Part shown: positions 45,232 to 54,266 of the stretch, piece after piece | How the letters are laid out: the number at the start of each line of letters is the position of its first letter | Numbering within the stretch: position 1 is the first letter of the stretch | Assembly: GCA_963714155.1 (NCBI GenBank) | Contig: OY970236.1 | Span: 2,572,600 to 2,636,599 of the forward strand | Origin: VRUE01 sp963714155 | Lineage (GTDB): Bacteria; Actinomycetota; Thermoleophilia; Solirubrobacterales; 70-9 | DNA: 64,000 nt | Reading direction: 5' to 3' | Translations under genes and position numbers: made by a program | The notes under the pieces: generated by a model | What the model was told of the DNA's origin: nothing | The model's input: the letters and a program-made list of their open reading frames with translations, nothing else | Databases searched by the model: none

Positions 45232-45594
45232 TCAGCGCTTGCCGGTTATCGAGTTCCAGGCGCGCCGGAAAAAGCCCGGCCGTCCGCCAACGAGATCGGC
45301 GGGGTTGACCGAGAGAGCGCCAGGGTTGGCAGCGGGCGCCTGCAGGCTCGCCGCTTCGCCCGCATCGATCTTGAGCACGACTCCCCGCTCAAATATGTCC
45401 CCGACCTCCGGCGCATCGACGAAGCGGTGGCCGCCGGGCCCGGCGGTGGTGTCGAAGACGATCCCGTCGAACATGTCGAGCTTGGGCGCCGAGAGCACCC
45501 GCACGACCCGGCCAAGGTTCTCGCCGTCGCTCGAGTAAACCGGTACCCCCTTGGCCACCGCGAGATAGGAAGTCGGCTCTCCCAGGTTCTCCAC
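45232..45594 (-). CDS. PRC-barrel-like domain protein
   Basis: The product has 120 residues. YLAVAKGVPVYSSDGENLGR and VVRVLSAPKLDMFDGIVFDT resemble a PRC-barrel half, followed by HRFVDAPEVGDIFERGVVLK. The C-terminal 40 residues are Ala/Pro-rich, then FFRRAWNSITGKR. The family call comes from pattern only. PRC barrels bind RNA-processing or photosynthetic partners, but no function is assigned here. It is divergent from the next gene. Confidence 0.65.
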   Translation of the reverse strand: MENLGEPTSYLAVAKGVPVYSSDGENLGRVVRVLSAPKLDMFDGIVFDTTAGPGGHRFVDAPEVGDIFERGVVLKIDAGEAASLQAPAANPGALSVNPADLVGGRPGFFRRAWNSITGKR

Positions 45595-45685
45595 GAGTTG
45601 AGCATATCCACAGCCAGTGCCACCCCAGTCATTCCGAGCGGGCTATGCTCGCTGCGGTACTCAGGGTTCTACAGAGGAGGAAGCG

Positions 45686-45973
45686 ATGGCGATTGGCCTG
45701 CGGTTGAAGTTCGAGGGCGGTACCCAGGACCAGTACGACGCGTTGCACGGCCACATGGGCGTCGATGACAACCCGCCGGAGGGCCTGATCTTCCATTCTG
45801 CCGGCCCGATCGAGGGCGGTTGGGGAATCATCGACTTCTGGGAGTCACGCGATCACTTCGACCGCTTCCAGGGCTCGCGGCTGGGACCAGCGCTGGGGGA
45901 GGTCGGCGACCAGGCCTTCCCGGGCCCGCCCGACATCAAGGAGTTCACCGTCCACAGCATCACCAAGCCCTAG
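45686..45973 (+). CDS. Small ABM-like (dimeric alpha-beta barrel) protein
   Basis: The product has 95 residues. AIGLRLKFEGGTQDQYDALH then HSAGPIEGGWGIIDFWES and DHFDRFQGSRLGPAL have the beta-alpha-beta spacing of dimeric ferredoxin-like folds such as antibiotic biosynthesis monooxygenases. No catalytic residue is identified. ATG 45686 is preceded by GAGGAGGAAGCG, a strong ribosome site. It lies 5 bases before the acyl-CoA ligase gene, so they are probably one operon. Confidence 0.75.
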   Translation: MAIGLRLKFEGGTQDQYDALHGHMGVDDNPPEGLIFHSAGPIEGGWGIIDFWESRDHFDRFQGSRLGPALGEVGDQAFPGPPDIKEFTVHSITKP

Positions 45974-45978
45974 GGGCG

Positions 45979-47478
45979 ATGGGCCTCAACCTCGCATCAC
46001 TGCTGACCGAGAGCGCCGCAAAGGCGCCGCAGCTGCCGGCGATCCGCCTCGGCGACAACGAGCTCAGCTACGGCGAGCTCGATCAGCTCAGCGCCCGCCT
46101 GGCGACCCTGCTGGGTGAGAAGGGCGTCGAGCCGGGGGACCGGGTTGGCGTGATGCTGCCCAACGTTCCCGATTTCCCGGTCGCCTATTACGGGGTTTTG
46201 CGCGCCGGCGCCATCGTCGTGCCGATGAACGTGCTGCTGAAGCGGCGCGAGATCGCCTTCTACCTCGAAGACTCGGGCTCCAAGCTGCTGCTCGCCTGGC
46301 ACGGCTTTGCCGAGGAGGCGCGCGAGGGCGCAGCCGACGCCGGGGTCGAGCTAATCGAGGTCGAGCCGGCGAGCTTCGCCGCGACCCTGGCGGAGCACGA
46401 GCCGACGGAGGGCCTGCACGAGACCGCGGAGGACGACACCGCGGTCATCCTCTACACCTCGGGCACGACCGGCAAGCCCAAGGGCGCCGAGCTGACCCAC
46501 CACAACCTCTTCCACAACGCCGACGTCTCCAGCCGCAAAACCTGCGAGATCGCCGAGGGCGACGTCGTCCTCGGCGCCCTGCCGCTCTTTCACTCCTTCG
46601 GCCAGACCGTGGGCATGAACGCCTCGCTCAAGGTCGGCGCCTGCCTCACCCTGGTGCCGAAGTTCGACCCCGGCGAGGCGCTGGCGACGATGCAGCGCGA
46701 CCAGGTCACCCACTTCTACGGAGTGCCGACGATGTTCGGCGCCCTGCTGCACCATCCCGAGCGCGAGAGCTACGACACCTCCGCGCTGCGCACCTGCATC
46801 ACCGGCGGCGCCTCGATGCCGGTCGAGGTCCTGCGCGGCTTCGAGGAGGCGATGGGCGCGATCGTGCTCGAGGGCTACGGCCTCTCGGAGACCTCGCCGG
46901 TCTCCTCCTCCAACCACCCCGACAAAGAGCGCAAGCCCGGCTCGATCGGCACCCCGATCGAAGGGGTCGAGATGCGGGTCGTCGACGAGGACGACAACGA
47001 GGTCGCCCAGGGCGAGGTCGGCGAGATCGTGATCCGCGGCCACAACATCATGAAGGGCTACTGGCAGCGCCCCGACGCGACCGAGGAGGCGATGCGCGGC
47101 GGCTGGTTCCACAGCGGCGACATGGCCCGCACCGACGAGGACGGCTGCTTCTACATCGTCGACCGCAAGAAGGATCTGATCATCCGCGGCGGCTACAACG
47201 TCTACCCGCGCGAGGTCGAGGAGGTGCTCTTCGAGCACCCGAAGATCCGCGAAGCGGCCGTGGTCGGCGTCCCCCACGACGAGTGGGGCGAGGAGATCGG
47301 CGCCGCGGTCGTCCTCCACGAGGGCGAGGAGCTGGCCCCCGAGGAAATCAGCGCCTACGTCAAGGAGCGGATCGCCGCCTACAAGTACCCGCGCCTGGTC
47401 TGGTTCCTCGACGACCTGCCCAAGGGCCCCACCGGCAAGATCCTCAAGCGGGAGATCGACATTCCCGCTTCTGTGTGA
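45979..47478 (+). CDS. Long/medium-chain acyl-CoA synthetase (AMP-forming ligase)
   Basis: Activates a fatty or aromatic acid to its CoA thioester through an acyl-adenylate. The product has 499 residues. AVILYTSGTTGKPKGAELTH is the AMP-binding P-loop, HFYGVPTMFGALLHHPE and VLEGYGLSETSPVSSSNHP are the substrate region, GGWFHSGDMARTDEDGCFYI follows, and KDLIIRGGYNVYPREVEEVL with GPTGKILKREI (catalytic Lys) closes the C-terminal lid. I chose ATG 45979; the frame opens earlier but overlaps the preceding gene. The next gene is the R2-SCP2 fusion. Confidence 0.92.
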   Translation: MGLNLASLLTESAAKAPQLPAIRLGDNELSYGELDQLSARLATLLGEKGVEPGDRVGVMLPNVPDFPVAYYGVLRAGAIVVPMNVLLKRREIAFYLEDSGSKLLLAWHGFAEEAREGAADAGVELIEVEPASFAATLAEHEPTEGLHETAEDDTAVILYTSGTTGKPKGAELTHHNLFHNADVSSRKTCEIAEGDVVLGALPLFHSFGQTVGMNASLKVGACLTLVPKFDPGEALATMQRDQVTHFYGVPTMFGALLHHPERESYDTSALRTCITGGASMPVEVLRGFEEAMGAIVLEGYGLSETSPVSSSNHPDKERKPGSIGTPIEGVEMRVVDEDDNEVAQGEVGEIVIRGHNIMKGYWQRPDATEEAMRGGWFHSGDMARTDEDGCFYIVDRKKDLIIRGGYNVYPREVEEVLFEHPKIREAAVVGVPHDEWGEEIGAAVVLHEGEELAPEEISAYVKERIAAYKYPRLVWFLDDLPKGPTGKILKREIDIPASV

Positions 47479-47567
47479 CCAACTCACTCTGAACCATCCT
47501 GGCTGAGCAGCCAGTTTGGCGGTAACCTCCCCAAGTAGCTGACCGCAGTGCCCAGCAAAGGAGAGAG

Positions 47568-48851
47568 ATGAGCGTCGCATCGCAGAGCCTGATGGACAAC
47601 GTCACCTACGAGGACCTCTACAAGCGCTGGGAGCAGGGCAACTGGAGCGCCTACGACATCGACTTGAGCGGCGACAAAGCCGGTTGGGACGGCCTCAGCG
47701 ACATCCAGCGGCGCTCGGCGATGTGGATCTACTCGATGTTCTTCTACGGCGAGGACCGCGTCGCCGACACCCTCGCCCCCTACATCACCGCCGCGCCGAC
47801 CGAGGAGCAGGCCTACTTCCTCGCCACCCAGCAGGTCGACGAGGTCCGCCACTCGGTCTTCTTCCACCGCTTCTTCAAGGAGGTGATCGGCGTCGGCGGC
47901 GACTCGATCGAGCAGACGCTCTCCTCCACCCTGCCCCAGCTCAACTGGGGCTACCGCGGCATCTTCGACCGGCTCGACGTGATGGCCGAGGAACTGCGCA
48001 AGGACCGCTCGCTGCCCAAGTACGCGCAGGCGATCACGCTCTACCACCTGATCGTCGAGGGCTCTCTCGCCCAGCCCGGCCAACACTTCATCGAGGACTT
48101 CTTCTCCTCCGAAGACACGATGCCCGGCTTCAGCGCCGGCATGGGTAACGTCTCCAAAGACGAGCAGCGCCACATCGGCTTCGGCGTCAAGGTGCTCTCC
48201 GAGCTGCTCGCCGACGAGCACCCTGCCCACGAGGAATGCAAAGCGGCGGTGGTAGAGCTGCTGCGCGAAGTCCTGCCCTACGGGCCGGCGGTCTTCTACC
48301 CACCCAACTTCGATCGCGAATACACCGAGTGCTACGGCTTCTCGCTCGAGGACATCTTCGCCTTCGGCCTCAAACTGATCCGCCAGCGCTGGCGCACGAT
48401 CGGCTACCCGACCGAGGAGATGCCGCCCGGCGTCTTCCCCTTCGACCCCGAGGCCACCCCCGAGGAGGTCGCCCAGAACCAGGTGAAGCTGATGGAGGCC
48501 GGCATCCTCGGCCCACCCGATGCGATCCCCCAGGCAACCCCGGAGATGCAGCGCCTCTACTTCGACGTGGTCAAGCGCGCCGCCGACCCCAAGGCCGCCA
48601 ACGGATCCAAGCTCGTCTACCAGTGGCGCTTCGACGACGCCGACCCCTGGCACCTCATCCTCGACAACGGCTCGACGCGGGCGGAACCGGGCGAAGCGCC
48701 CAATCCGACGCTGACGCTGGAGGCGAAGTGGGCTGACTTCGTTGGGATGAGCAAGCCGGACGCCAACCCGCTGAAGATGGTCCTGACCCGACGTATCCGG
48801 CCCCGCGGCTCGATCCGAGAGATCGCTCGGATGCGGAAGGTCTTCAACTAG
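47568..48851 (+). CDS. R2-like di-iron protein fused to a C-terminal SCP2 sterol-carrier domain
   Basis: The product has 427 residues. Residues 1-290 are a ribonucleotide-reductase small-subunit-like helical bundle. Candidate metal ligands are in MFFYGEDRVADTLAP, QQVDEVRHSVFFHRFF, YHLIVEGSLAQPG and SKDEQRHIGFGVKV (four Glu/Asp plus two His). Residues about 330-427 form an SCP2-like lipid pocket: WHLILDNGSTRAEPGEAPNP, WADFVGMSKPDANPLKMVL and GSIREIARMRKVF. GGAGAG-type sequence (AAAGGAGAGAG) precedes ATG 47568. The fusion suggests a lipid-oxidising oxidase. It follows the acyl-CoA ligase by 89 bases. Confidence 0.82.
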   Translation: MSVASQSLMDNVTYEDLYKRWEQGNWSAYDIDLSGDKAGWDGLSDIQRRSAMWIYSMFFYGEDRVADTLAPYITAAPTEEQAYFLATQQVDEVRHSVFFHRFFKEVIGVGGDSIEQTLSSTLPQLNWGYRGIFDRLDVMAEELRKDRSLPKYAQAITLYHLIVEGSLAQPGQHFIEDFFSSEDTMPGFSAGMGNVSKDEQRHIGFGVKVLSELLADEHPAHEECKAAVVELLREVLPYGPAVFYPPNFDREYTECYGFSLEDIFAFGLKLIRQRWRTIGYPTEEMPPGVFPFDPEATPEEVAQNQVKLMEAGILGPPDAIPQATPEMQRLYFDVVKRAADPKAANGSKLVYQWRFDDADPWHLILDNGSTRAEPGEAPNPTLTLEAKWADFVGMSKPDANPLKMVLTRRIRPRGSIREIARMRKVFN

Positions 48852-48860
48852 AAGCCCGGG

Positions 48861-48966
48861 AAGGGCACGATGTCCCTCCCCCTGAGGCCGTCGCGCAGCT
48901 GGGTCGTGTGACTGGGCTCGGCTTGAATTACCGGGAGCCTCATGGGGAGGGACATCGTGCCCTTCT
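48861..48966 (+). repeat. 28-bp inverted repeat around a 50-base loop (family A/B)
   Basis: Arms 48861-48888 and 48939-48966 differ at one base of 28. The loop begins CCGTCGCGCAGC, followed by TCGT and CTCGGC, in the same order as at 25871-25972 (read on its gene strand). It starts 9 bases after the R2-SCP2 stop. The arm sequences are otherwise different between the two loci, so pairing and loop are what is shared. Confidence 0.75.
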
Positions 48967-49060
48967 GCGGAACTCGCTGCTCGGTTGACTCGACACCGGA
49001 GATGCCGCAACTCTCCATAAAGAGAGTGTTGAGATCGGAAAGCGATTCAAGGGAGGGTTC

Positions 49061-49825
49061 GTGAGGGTCGTTCGTTTTGTGCTTGTTGGTCTGCTGGCTG
49101 GTGTGGGGTGTGCAGCGATACTGGTACCCGGCGCTAGCGGCGCAGCGATCCCGCGCGGGCCTGATCCAGCAGTCGCACAGTGGCCTCACTGGCCCTATCC
49201 GACGACTTGCGAAGGCCGGTCTTCATTTGATCCGGTAAGCGTGTTCAGCGGACCAACCGAAGCGGAGGCCGGCCCTGGCTCTGCGGAAGAAGGGCTGCGC
49301 AAAACAATTGAGGAATGGCAGACCGGCTACCCGACTTTGCCTAGACACAATTGGAGACTCCTGAGCCAGGAGCCTGGCGTGGTCGTCTACGGCCATGGTC
49401 GCCTGCCGGGCGTTGACCAGTTGACCCTCGAAGAATCCAATGGAGCGTGGGACTTCGCGGGCTACAGCAGCGCATGCCAACCGACCTCGGTTGTCGATGG
49501 CCGGATGGCCATCACTTGGACGCTTTCATCGAAACAGTCATCACTGCGCCCCGGCACAAGACAACTGTGGATCGACCTCGGTCCAGGCGAATGCTCAGGC
49601 GGCCAGAGCCAGAACGCCAGGGCAATGAAGCCGGTGTTCTTCGAGCTGAATGAGCGGCTGCTAATGGTGATGCGGCTGAAACCGCTTCCACCCGGCAACT
49701 ACACATGCCCGGGACTCATCGAGCCACCGCTGCGGGTGAAGCTGCCGAAACGACTCGGCGGCCGCGTCCTCTTCGATGGCGGCGTTTATCCCCCGTCTCA
49801 AGCTGTTCTACCTAGGCGCCGATAG
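49061..49825 (+). CDS. Secreted protein of unknown function
   Basis: The product has 254 residues. A signal peptide (VVRFVLVGLLAGVGCAAILV, cut near GASGA) opens the protein. The mature part has four cysteines (YPTTCEGRSSFDP, SSACQPTSV, GPGECSGGQ and NYTCPGLIE), suggesting two disulfides and an extracellular location. Internal strands such as VVVYGHGRLPGVDQLTL suggest a beta fold. No family is recognised. Codon use is less GC-rich at third positions than in neighbours. The upstream gap 48852-49060 holds the hairpin element and a probable promoter. GTG 49061 is the only early start. Confidence 0.65.
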   Translation: MRVVRFVLVGLLAGVGCAAILVPGASGAAIPRGPDPAVAQWPHWPYPTTCEGRSSFDPVSVFSGPTEAEAGPGSAEEGLRKTIEEWQTGYPTLPRHNWRLLSQEPGVVVYGHGRLPGVDQLTLEESNGAWDFAGYSSACQPTSVVDGRMAITWTLSSKQSSLRPGTRQLWIDLGPGECSGGQSQNARAMKPVFFELNERLLMVMRLKPLPPGNYTCPGLIEPPLRVKLPKRLGGRVLFDGGVYPPSQAVLPRRR

Positions 49826-51224
49826 GGGGCCTGAACTCCGCCCAGGGTCGCTCTGACTCGAGCTGACCCGCTAGCGAAAGGAGGGTGCTCTCATCTCCGG
49901 GGCGGCCGATGATCTGGACCGCCAAGGGCATACCGTCGTTGGCGAAGCCCATCGGTATCGACATGGCCGGGTTGCCAATGTGGTTCCAGGGAACGCAGTA
50001 GGGATAGAAGCGGCTCATGCCGAGGACGGTGCGGATCGCGCCTTGGCCCTCCCAACGGCGGATGGGAAGGGCGGTACCGCCCATTACCGGGGTGACCAAG
50101 ACGTCGAAGGAGTCGAAGATGGCGTTGATGCGGGCGGCGTCGGCGGCGCGGCCGCTGGTCAGGGCGCGCTCGTAGAGAGCCGAGGGAAGGATGCTGCCAA
50201 GGCGACCGAAGCCGCGGGTGCGCCCTTCCAGGCGCTCGGGGTGCGGCACTTCGCGCACCGTCTCGGCGACGCCGCCGAGGAAGCGAGCGGTGATGTTGTT
50301 GCCGATCATCCCCCAGTCGGGATCGCGCTGGGTGACCTCGTGACCGAGCGAGCCGAGCAACTCGGCGGCGTCGGCCACCGCGTCCTTGACGACCCGGTCG
50401 ACGGTCGGTGGTGCCGCGGCGCGCGGCGGCAGCGTCGAGTAGGCGACGCGAAGCTTGCCCGGCGCCTGCTTGGCCGCCTCGACAAAGGGGCGGTCGGGCA
50501 GGGGCGGGGCCTCGGCCTCCCCCGAACCGCCGGAGATCACGTCGAGCCAAAGGGCTGTGTCGAGGACGCTGCGGCTGAGGCAGCCGAGGACGGCGAGACC
50601 GCGCCAGCCTTCGAGCTCGGGCGCAAGCGAGACGCGGCCGCGCGATGGCTTGAGGCCGAAGAGACCGCAGGACGCTGCCGGAATGCGGATCGAGCCGGCG
50701 CCGTCACCGGCCGATGCGATCGGGACGAGCCCGGCGGCGACAGCGGCGGCGGAGCCGCCGCTGGAGCCGCCCGGAGTGCGCTGCGAATTCCACGGATTGC
50801 GCGTAACGCCGTAAGTCGCCGACTCGCTGAAGCCACAGATCGCCATCTCGGGAAGCAGGGTCAGGCCGATCACGATCGCGCCCGCCTCGCGCAGCCGCCG
50901 CACCATCTCGGAGTCCTCCCGCGCCGGCTCGGTGAAGCCATCGGTGCCGTGCGTATTGACCTCGCCGGCGACGTCGACTTCGTCCTTGATCGCGATCGGC
51001 ACGCCGAGCAGCGGCCGCTCCTCACCCGCCTTCAGCCGCGCTTCTGCCTGCTCGGCTTCGAGCATCGCCTTCTCAGCGAACACCTTGCGGAAGCTGTTCA
51101 GCTGCGGGTCGAAGCGGGCGATCCGGTCGAGGCAGAGCTGAACGAGCTCCTTCGGAGACACCTCCCCCGCTCGGACCATCTCGGCCTGTCGGGCCGCTCC
51201 AGCAAAGGCAAGATCGTCAGTCAC
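49812..51224 (-). CDS. Amidase signature-family hydrolase
   Basis: The product has 470 residues. LLGVPIAIKDEVDVAGE holds the catalytic Lys, NSQRTPGGSSGGSAAAVAAG the amidase signature with the bridging Ser, and SAGDGAGSIRIPAASCGLFG the nucleophile Ser. FDVLVTPVMGGTALP is a further family block. The substrate cannot be told from sequence: acylamide, urea derivative or Glu-tRNA-like. There is no GatB or GatC next to it, so GatA is unlikely. It is convergent with the secreted gene (14-base overlap). Confidence 0.9.
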   Translation of the reverse strand: MTDDLAFAGAARQAEMVRAGEVSPKELVQLCLDRIARFDPQLNSFRKVFAEKAMLEAEQAEARLKAGEERPLLGVPIAIKDEVDVAGEVNTHGTDGFTEPAREDSEMVRRLREAGAIVIGLTLLPEMAICGFSESATYGVTRNPWNSQRTPGGSSGGSAAAVAAGLVPIASAGDGAGSIRIPAASCGLFGLKPSRGRVSLAPELEGWRGLAVLGCLSRSVLDTALWLDVISGGSGEAEAPPLPDRPFVEAAKQAPGKLRVAYSTLPPRAAAPPTVDRVVKDAVADAAELLGSLGHEVTQRDPDWGMIGNNITARFLGGVAETVREVPHPERLEGRTRGFGRLGSILPSALYERALTSGRAADAARINAIFDSFDVLVTPVMGGTALPIRRWEGQGAIRTVLGMSRFYPYCVPWNHIGNPAMSIPMGFANDGMPLAVQIIGRPGDESTLLSLAGQLESERPWAEFRPPIGA

Positions 51225-51247
51225 GGCGCCAGCCTATCCGCAGGCCG

Positions 51248-51294
51248 TTCCGGTGCGCTTTATGTGGTCCACGGCCACATAAAGCGCACCGGAA
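51248..51294. repeat. 47-bp palindrome (family II), copy 2
   Basis: Near-identical to 5468-5514. It lies 2 bases after the MMPL stop codon and before the amidase start. An AGGCC string flanks both sides, so the arm similarity continues across the MMPL stop with a 3-4 base gap. Confidence 0.75.
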
Positions 51295-51296
51295 GC

Positions 51297-53498
51297 TCAG
51301 GCCTCAGCGGGCTCGGGCTCTGGCGTGCCGCCCGACTCGAAGCTGAGGTCGGGCAGGGCGCGGTCGAGCCAGGAGGGCATCCACCAGTTCCAGTCGCCGA
51401 ACAGCTTCATCGCCGCCGGCACCAGGATCAGACGGACCAGGGTCGCGTCGAGCGCGATCGCCACTGCGCAACCCAGCCCCAGCTCCTTGATCGAGGGCAC
51501 GCCGGTGAGCACGAAGACGGCGAAGACCGAGGTCATGATCAGGGCCGCCGAGGAGATCGTGCGGGCGCTGGTCGAGAGTCCTTCGGCGACCGCGCGTTCG
51601 TTGTCGCCGTGCTCGAGGTAGTGCTCGCGGATCCGCGACATCAGGAAGACCTCGTAGTCCATCGAGAGGCCGAAGACGATGGCGAAGATCAGCGGCACGT
51701 TGATCGTGTCGAGCGCGCCCTGGCTTTCGAAGCCGAGCACGCTGTCGAACCAGCCCCACTGGAAGATCGCGACGAGGACGCCGAAGGCCGCGCCGATCGA
51801 GAGCAGGTTCATCAACACCGCCTTCAGCGGCAGCAGCAGGGAGCGCAGCATCACCATCAAGACCAGGAAGCTGAGCGCAAGGACGAAGAGAATGATCTTC
51901 CACATCGAGCCGCTGACCTGAGCGCGGGCGTCCTGGCTGCGCGCCGTTTCGCCACCGACGTCGACGCTGGCGACGCGGGCCAGCGCAGTGGCGGGGACGA
52001 TGCTGTCGCGCAGCCGCTCGACCAGGACGATCGTCGCATCGGACTCGCTGGGCGCACTGGGCGTGGCCTGGATCAAGACGCTGTTGCCGGAGAAAGCGGG
52101 GGGCGTAACGGAGCTGACGCCCGGCGTCGACTCGATCGTGCGGGTGAAGGCAACGACGGTCGCGCGCTCGCCGCCGACCCCGTTCTCGTCGGGGAAGGAG
52201 GCGACGATCTGCACCGGATCGGTGCCGCCGCCGAGCTGCTCGGAGGCGAGTTCGTTGCCGACCCGCACGTCACTGTCGGCGGGGAACTGCTTGATCGCCT
52301 GCGTGCCGGTCTCAATCGAGAGCAGCGGGATCGCCAGGAACAGCAGGACCGAGGAGACGCCGATGACCGCCACCCAGGGGCGAGCCATGACGCGGGTGGT
52401 CCAGCGCACCCAGAAGGCCTCGCGGTCGGGGCGCTCGCCGCGGCGGCGGAATACGCCCAGCACCTTGGCAACGATGCCTCCGGGGAGCACGCGGTCGCCG
52501 AGCATCGCGATCAGCGCCGGCAGCAGCGTGACGGCGGTGAGGATCGAGACGGCGACCACCGTCATCGCGCCCAGCGCCATCGAGCGCAGCGCCTGGTTGT
52601 CGACCATCCAGAGGCCGGCGAGGGAGACGATCACGGCGAGTCCGGAGAAGGCCACAGCCAGGCCCGAAGTGGAGAGCGCCTCCGCTCGCGCGGCGTCCTT
52701 GTCGCGCCCGCCGGCGCGCTCCTCGCGATAGCGCGCGAGGATGAAGAGCGAGTAGTCGATCGCCACGCCGATGCCGATCATCGAGGCCATGTTGGTGACG
52801 AAGACCGAGGTCTCGACCTGCAACGAGAGGAAGTAGATCAACGCCCCGGTGACAATCACGCTGACGAAGCCGAGCACCAGCGGCAGCGCCGCGGCGGCCA
52901 GCGAGCCGAAGACGACGAGCAGGATGATCGCGACGATCGGGAAGCCGCCGGCCTCCGCTTTGGCCAGGTCTTCCTTGGAAAGCTCCTGCATGCCGGCCCA
53001 GATCGTCGGCTGGCCGGCGAGGTAGGGAGTCACTCCGTTGACGGCCGTGCCGGGATCGAGCGCTTCGCGCAGGTCGGTTGCCGAGTCGATCTGCAGGTCG
53101 GAGGACTTTTCGCTGTGCAGCGGCAGCATCGCCGTGCCGGTTCGCTGCAGGGCGAGCTCGGCGCGGCGGACGGCAGAGGGCGGCAGGGCCACTTCGTCGA
53201 GGCCGGCAACAGCGCGGCGAACCCGCGCGACCGCGGCAACTTGGGCGGCGCGCCCGGCGCCGTCTTCGGCCTGCAGCAGCACCGCGATCTGGCCCGCCTT
53301 GTCGCCGAAGTCGTTCTCGAGCGAGTCGCTGACCGCCTTCGACTCGCTGCCCGGGACGTCGAAGCCGCCTCCGGTCAGGTGGTCGGTCTGGTGCGAGGCG
53401 ATCGGCAGCGCGAGCGCGACGATCGCCAACCAGGCACCGAGGACCCAGCGGCGGCGGCGCCCCAGGAACCCGGCAAGTCTGACCATGAATTCACGCAT
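51297..53498 (-). CDS. MMPL-family RND transporter
   Basis: The product has 733 residues and 12 helices in two repeats, with two large extracytoplasmic loops. NMASMIGIGVAIDYSLFILA and VFGLSMDYEVFLMSRIREHY contain the GxxxDY motifs of the proton relay. It opens FLGRRRRWVLGAWLAIVALA. MMPL proteins export lipids or drugs. A TetR regulator lies just upstream on the same strand, suggesting substrate-induced export. A 6-bp hairpin (53500-53515) abuts the start. ATG 53498 or 53486 are both possible. Confidence 0.92.
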   Translation of the reverse strand: MREFMVRLAGFLGRRRRWVLGAWLAIVALALPIASHQTDHLTGGGFDVPGSESKAVSDSLENDFGDKAGQIAVLLQAEDGAGRAAQVAAVARVRRAVAGLDEVALPPSAVRRAELALQRTGTAMLPLHSEKSSDLQIDSATDLREALDPGTAVNGVTPYLAGQPTIWAGMQELSKEDLAKAEAGGFPIVAIILLVVFGSLAAAALPLVLGFVSVIVTGALIYFLSLQVETSVFVTNMASMIGIGVAIDYSLFILARYREERAGGRDKDAARAEALSTSGLAVAFSGLAVIVSLAGLWMVDNQALRSMALGAMTVVAVSILTAVTLLPALIAMLGDRVLPGGIVAKVLGVFRRRGERPDREAFWVRWTTRVMARPWVAVIGVSSVLLFLAIPLLSIETGTQAIKQFPADSDVRVGNELASEQLGGGTDPVQIVASFPDENGVGGERATVVAFTRTIESTPGVSSVTPPAFSGNSVLIQATPSAPSESDATIVLVERLRDSIVPATALARVASVDVGGETARSQDARAQVSGSMWKIILFVLALSFLVLMVMLRSLLLPLKAVLMNLLSIGAAFGVLVAIFQWGWFDSVLGFESQGALDTINVPLIFAIVFGLSMDYEVFLMSRIREHYLEHGDNERAVAEGLSTSARTISSAALIMTSVFAVFVLTGVPSIKELGLGCAVAIALDATLVRLILVPAAMKLFGDWNWWMPSWLDRALPDLSFESGGTPEPEPAEA

Positions 53499-53615
53499 TG
53501 GCTGGATAGCCAGCCTTTCGGATGCACGGCCGCTCGTCTGTGAGTGCGATCACTCCAAACGGTTCCGCTGTGCGTTTGCCGCTCTACTCCGGGGAAAGGA
53601 ACAGCGGAGCGGCGA

Positions 53616-54224
53616 CTACTCGGAGATCAGCAGGTAGCGACCCGAGGCGGCAGCCACGGCGAGACCGCCGCTGATGTCGCGCTCGGTGTCGGAGAGCGCC
53701 TGCAGGGCAAAGCCGTCGGCGATCGCGAAGAGGAAGGAGACGATCTCCTCGGCGTCGTGGCGGAGCTTCAGCACGCCCTCGCGCTCCTTCGAACGCAGCA
53801 CATCGGCGACGTGCGAGCGGGTGCGCTCGAAGAGCTGGCCAACCTCGTGCTGAATCTCCGGATTGCGCCGACCGGCGCTGAAGAGCTCGTAGAGGAGCAA
53901 GAAAAACGCCGGTTCGTTCTCGATCAGGTCCGTAAGACTGGCGAGGAGGACGCTGACCACATCGTCGACCGTCTCCGCCTTGGCCAGTGGCTCGTCGAGC
54001 CGGGCGACGCGGATCTCGGCGTCGCGGCGCACGACCTCGACCAGCAGCCGCTCCTTGGTCCCGAAGTAATAGTGGAGCAGGCCGCGGCTTACGCCCGCCT
54101 CGCGGGCAACGTGCTCGAAGGTCGAGCCCGCGGCGCCGCGCTTGGCGACGCTGACCCGCATCGCATCGATGATGCGCTGGGCCTTCTCACCGCTGAGCTC
54201 ACGCTCCTTAGTTGCCGCCTCCAT
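53616..54224 (-). CDS. TetR-family transcriptional regulator
   Basis: The product has 202 residues. The N-terminal helix-turn-helix is AGSTFEHVAREAGVSRGLLH and YYFGTKERLLVEVVRRDAE. The C-terminal ligand domain is LTDLIENEPAFFLLLYELFS onwards. It is probably co-transcribed with the MMPL exporter (117 bases apart). Upstream, two direct TGGCGGAT copies at 54245-54252 and 54266-54273 are 21 bp apart, which is two helical turns and could be its operator. One copy is also the end of the hairpin element at 54267-54440. Confidence 0.88.
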   Translation of the reverse strand: MEAATKERELSGEKAQRIIDAMRVSVAKRGAAGSTFEHVAREAGVSRGLLHYYFGTKERLLVEVVRRDAEIRVARLDEPLAKAETVDDVVSVLLASLTDLIENEPAFFLLLYELFSAGRRNPEIQHEVGQLFERTRSHVADVLRSKEREGVLKLRHDAEEIVSFLFAIADGFALQALSDTERDISGGLAVAAASGRYLLISE

Positions 54225-54266
54225 GAGATCAGTCTACGTCGCTGTGGCGGATGTTTACCTAGCCAT

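Noticed and set aside
47499..47514. 7-bp palindrome CTGGCTG/CAGCCAG between the acyl-CoA ligase and R2-SCP2 genes
   Set aside because: The 2-base spacer cannot form a normal loop and there is no T-tract or second copy, so I do not call a terminator.
49980..53543. Very long open frame on the plus strand opposite the amidase and MMPL genes
   Set aside because: It is an antisense shadow caused by GC-rich third positions; its translation is low-complexity Arg/Gly/Asp-rich, while the minus-strand proteins have clear family motifs. The same reasoning removed the long opposite-strand frames over the CSLREA, mfd, lon and GT-C genes.
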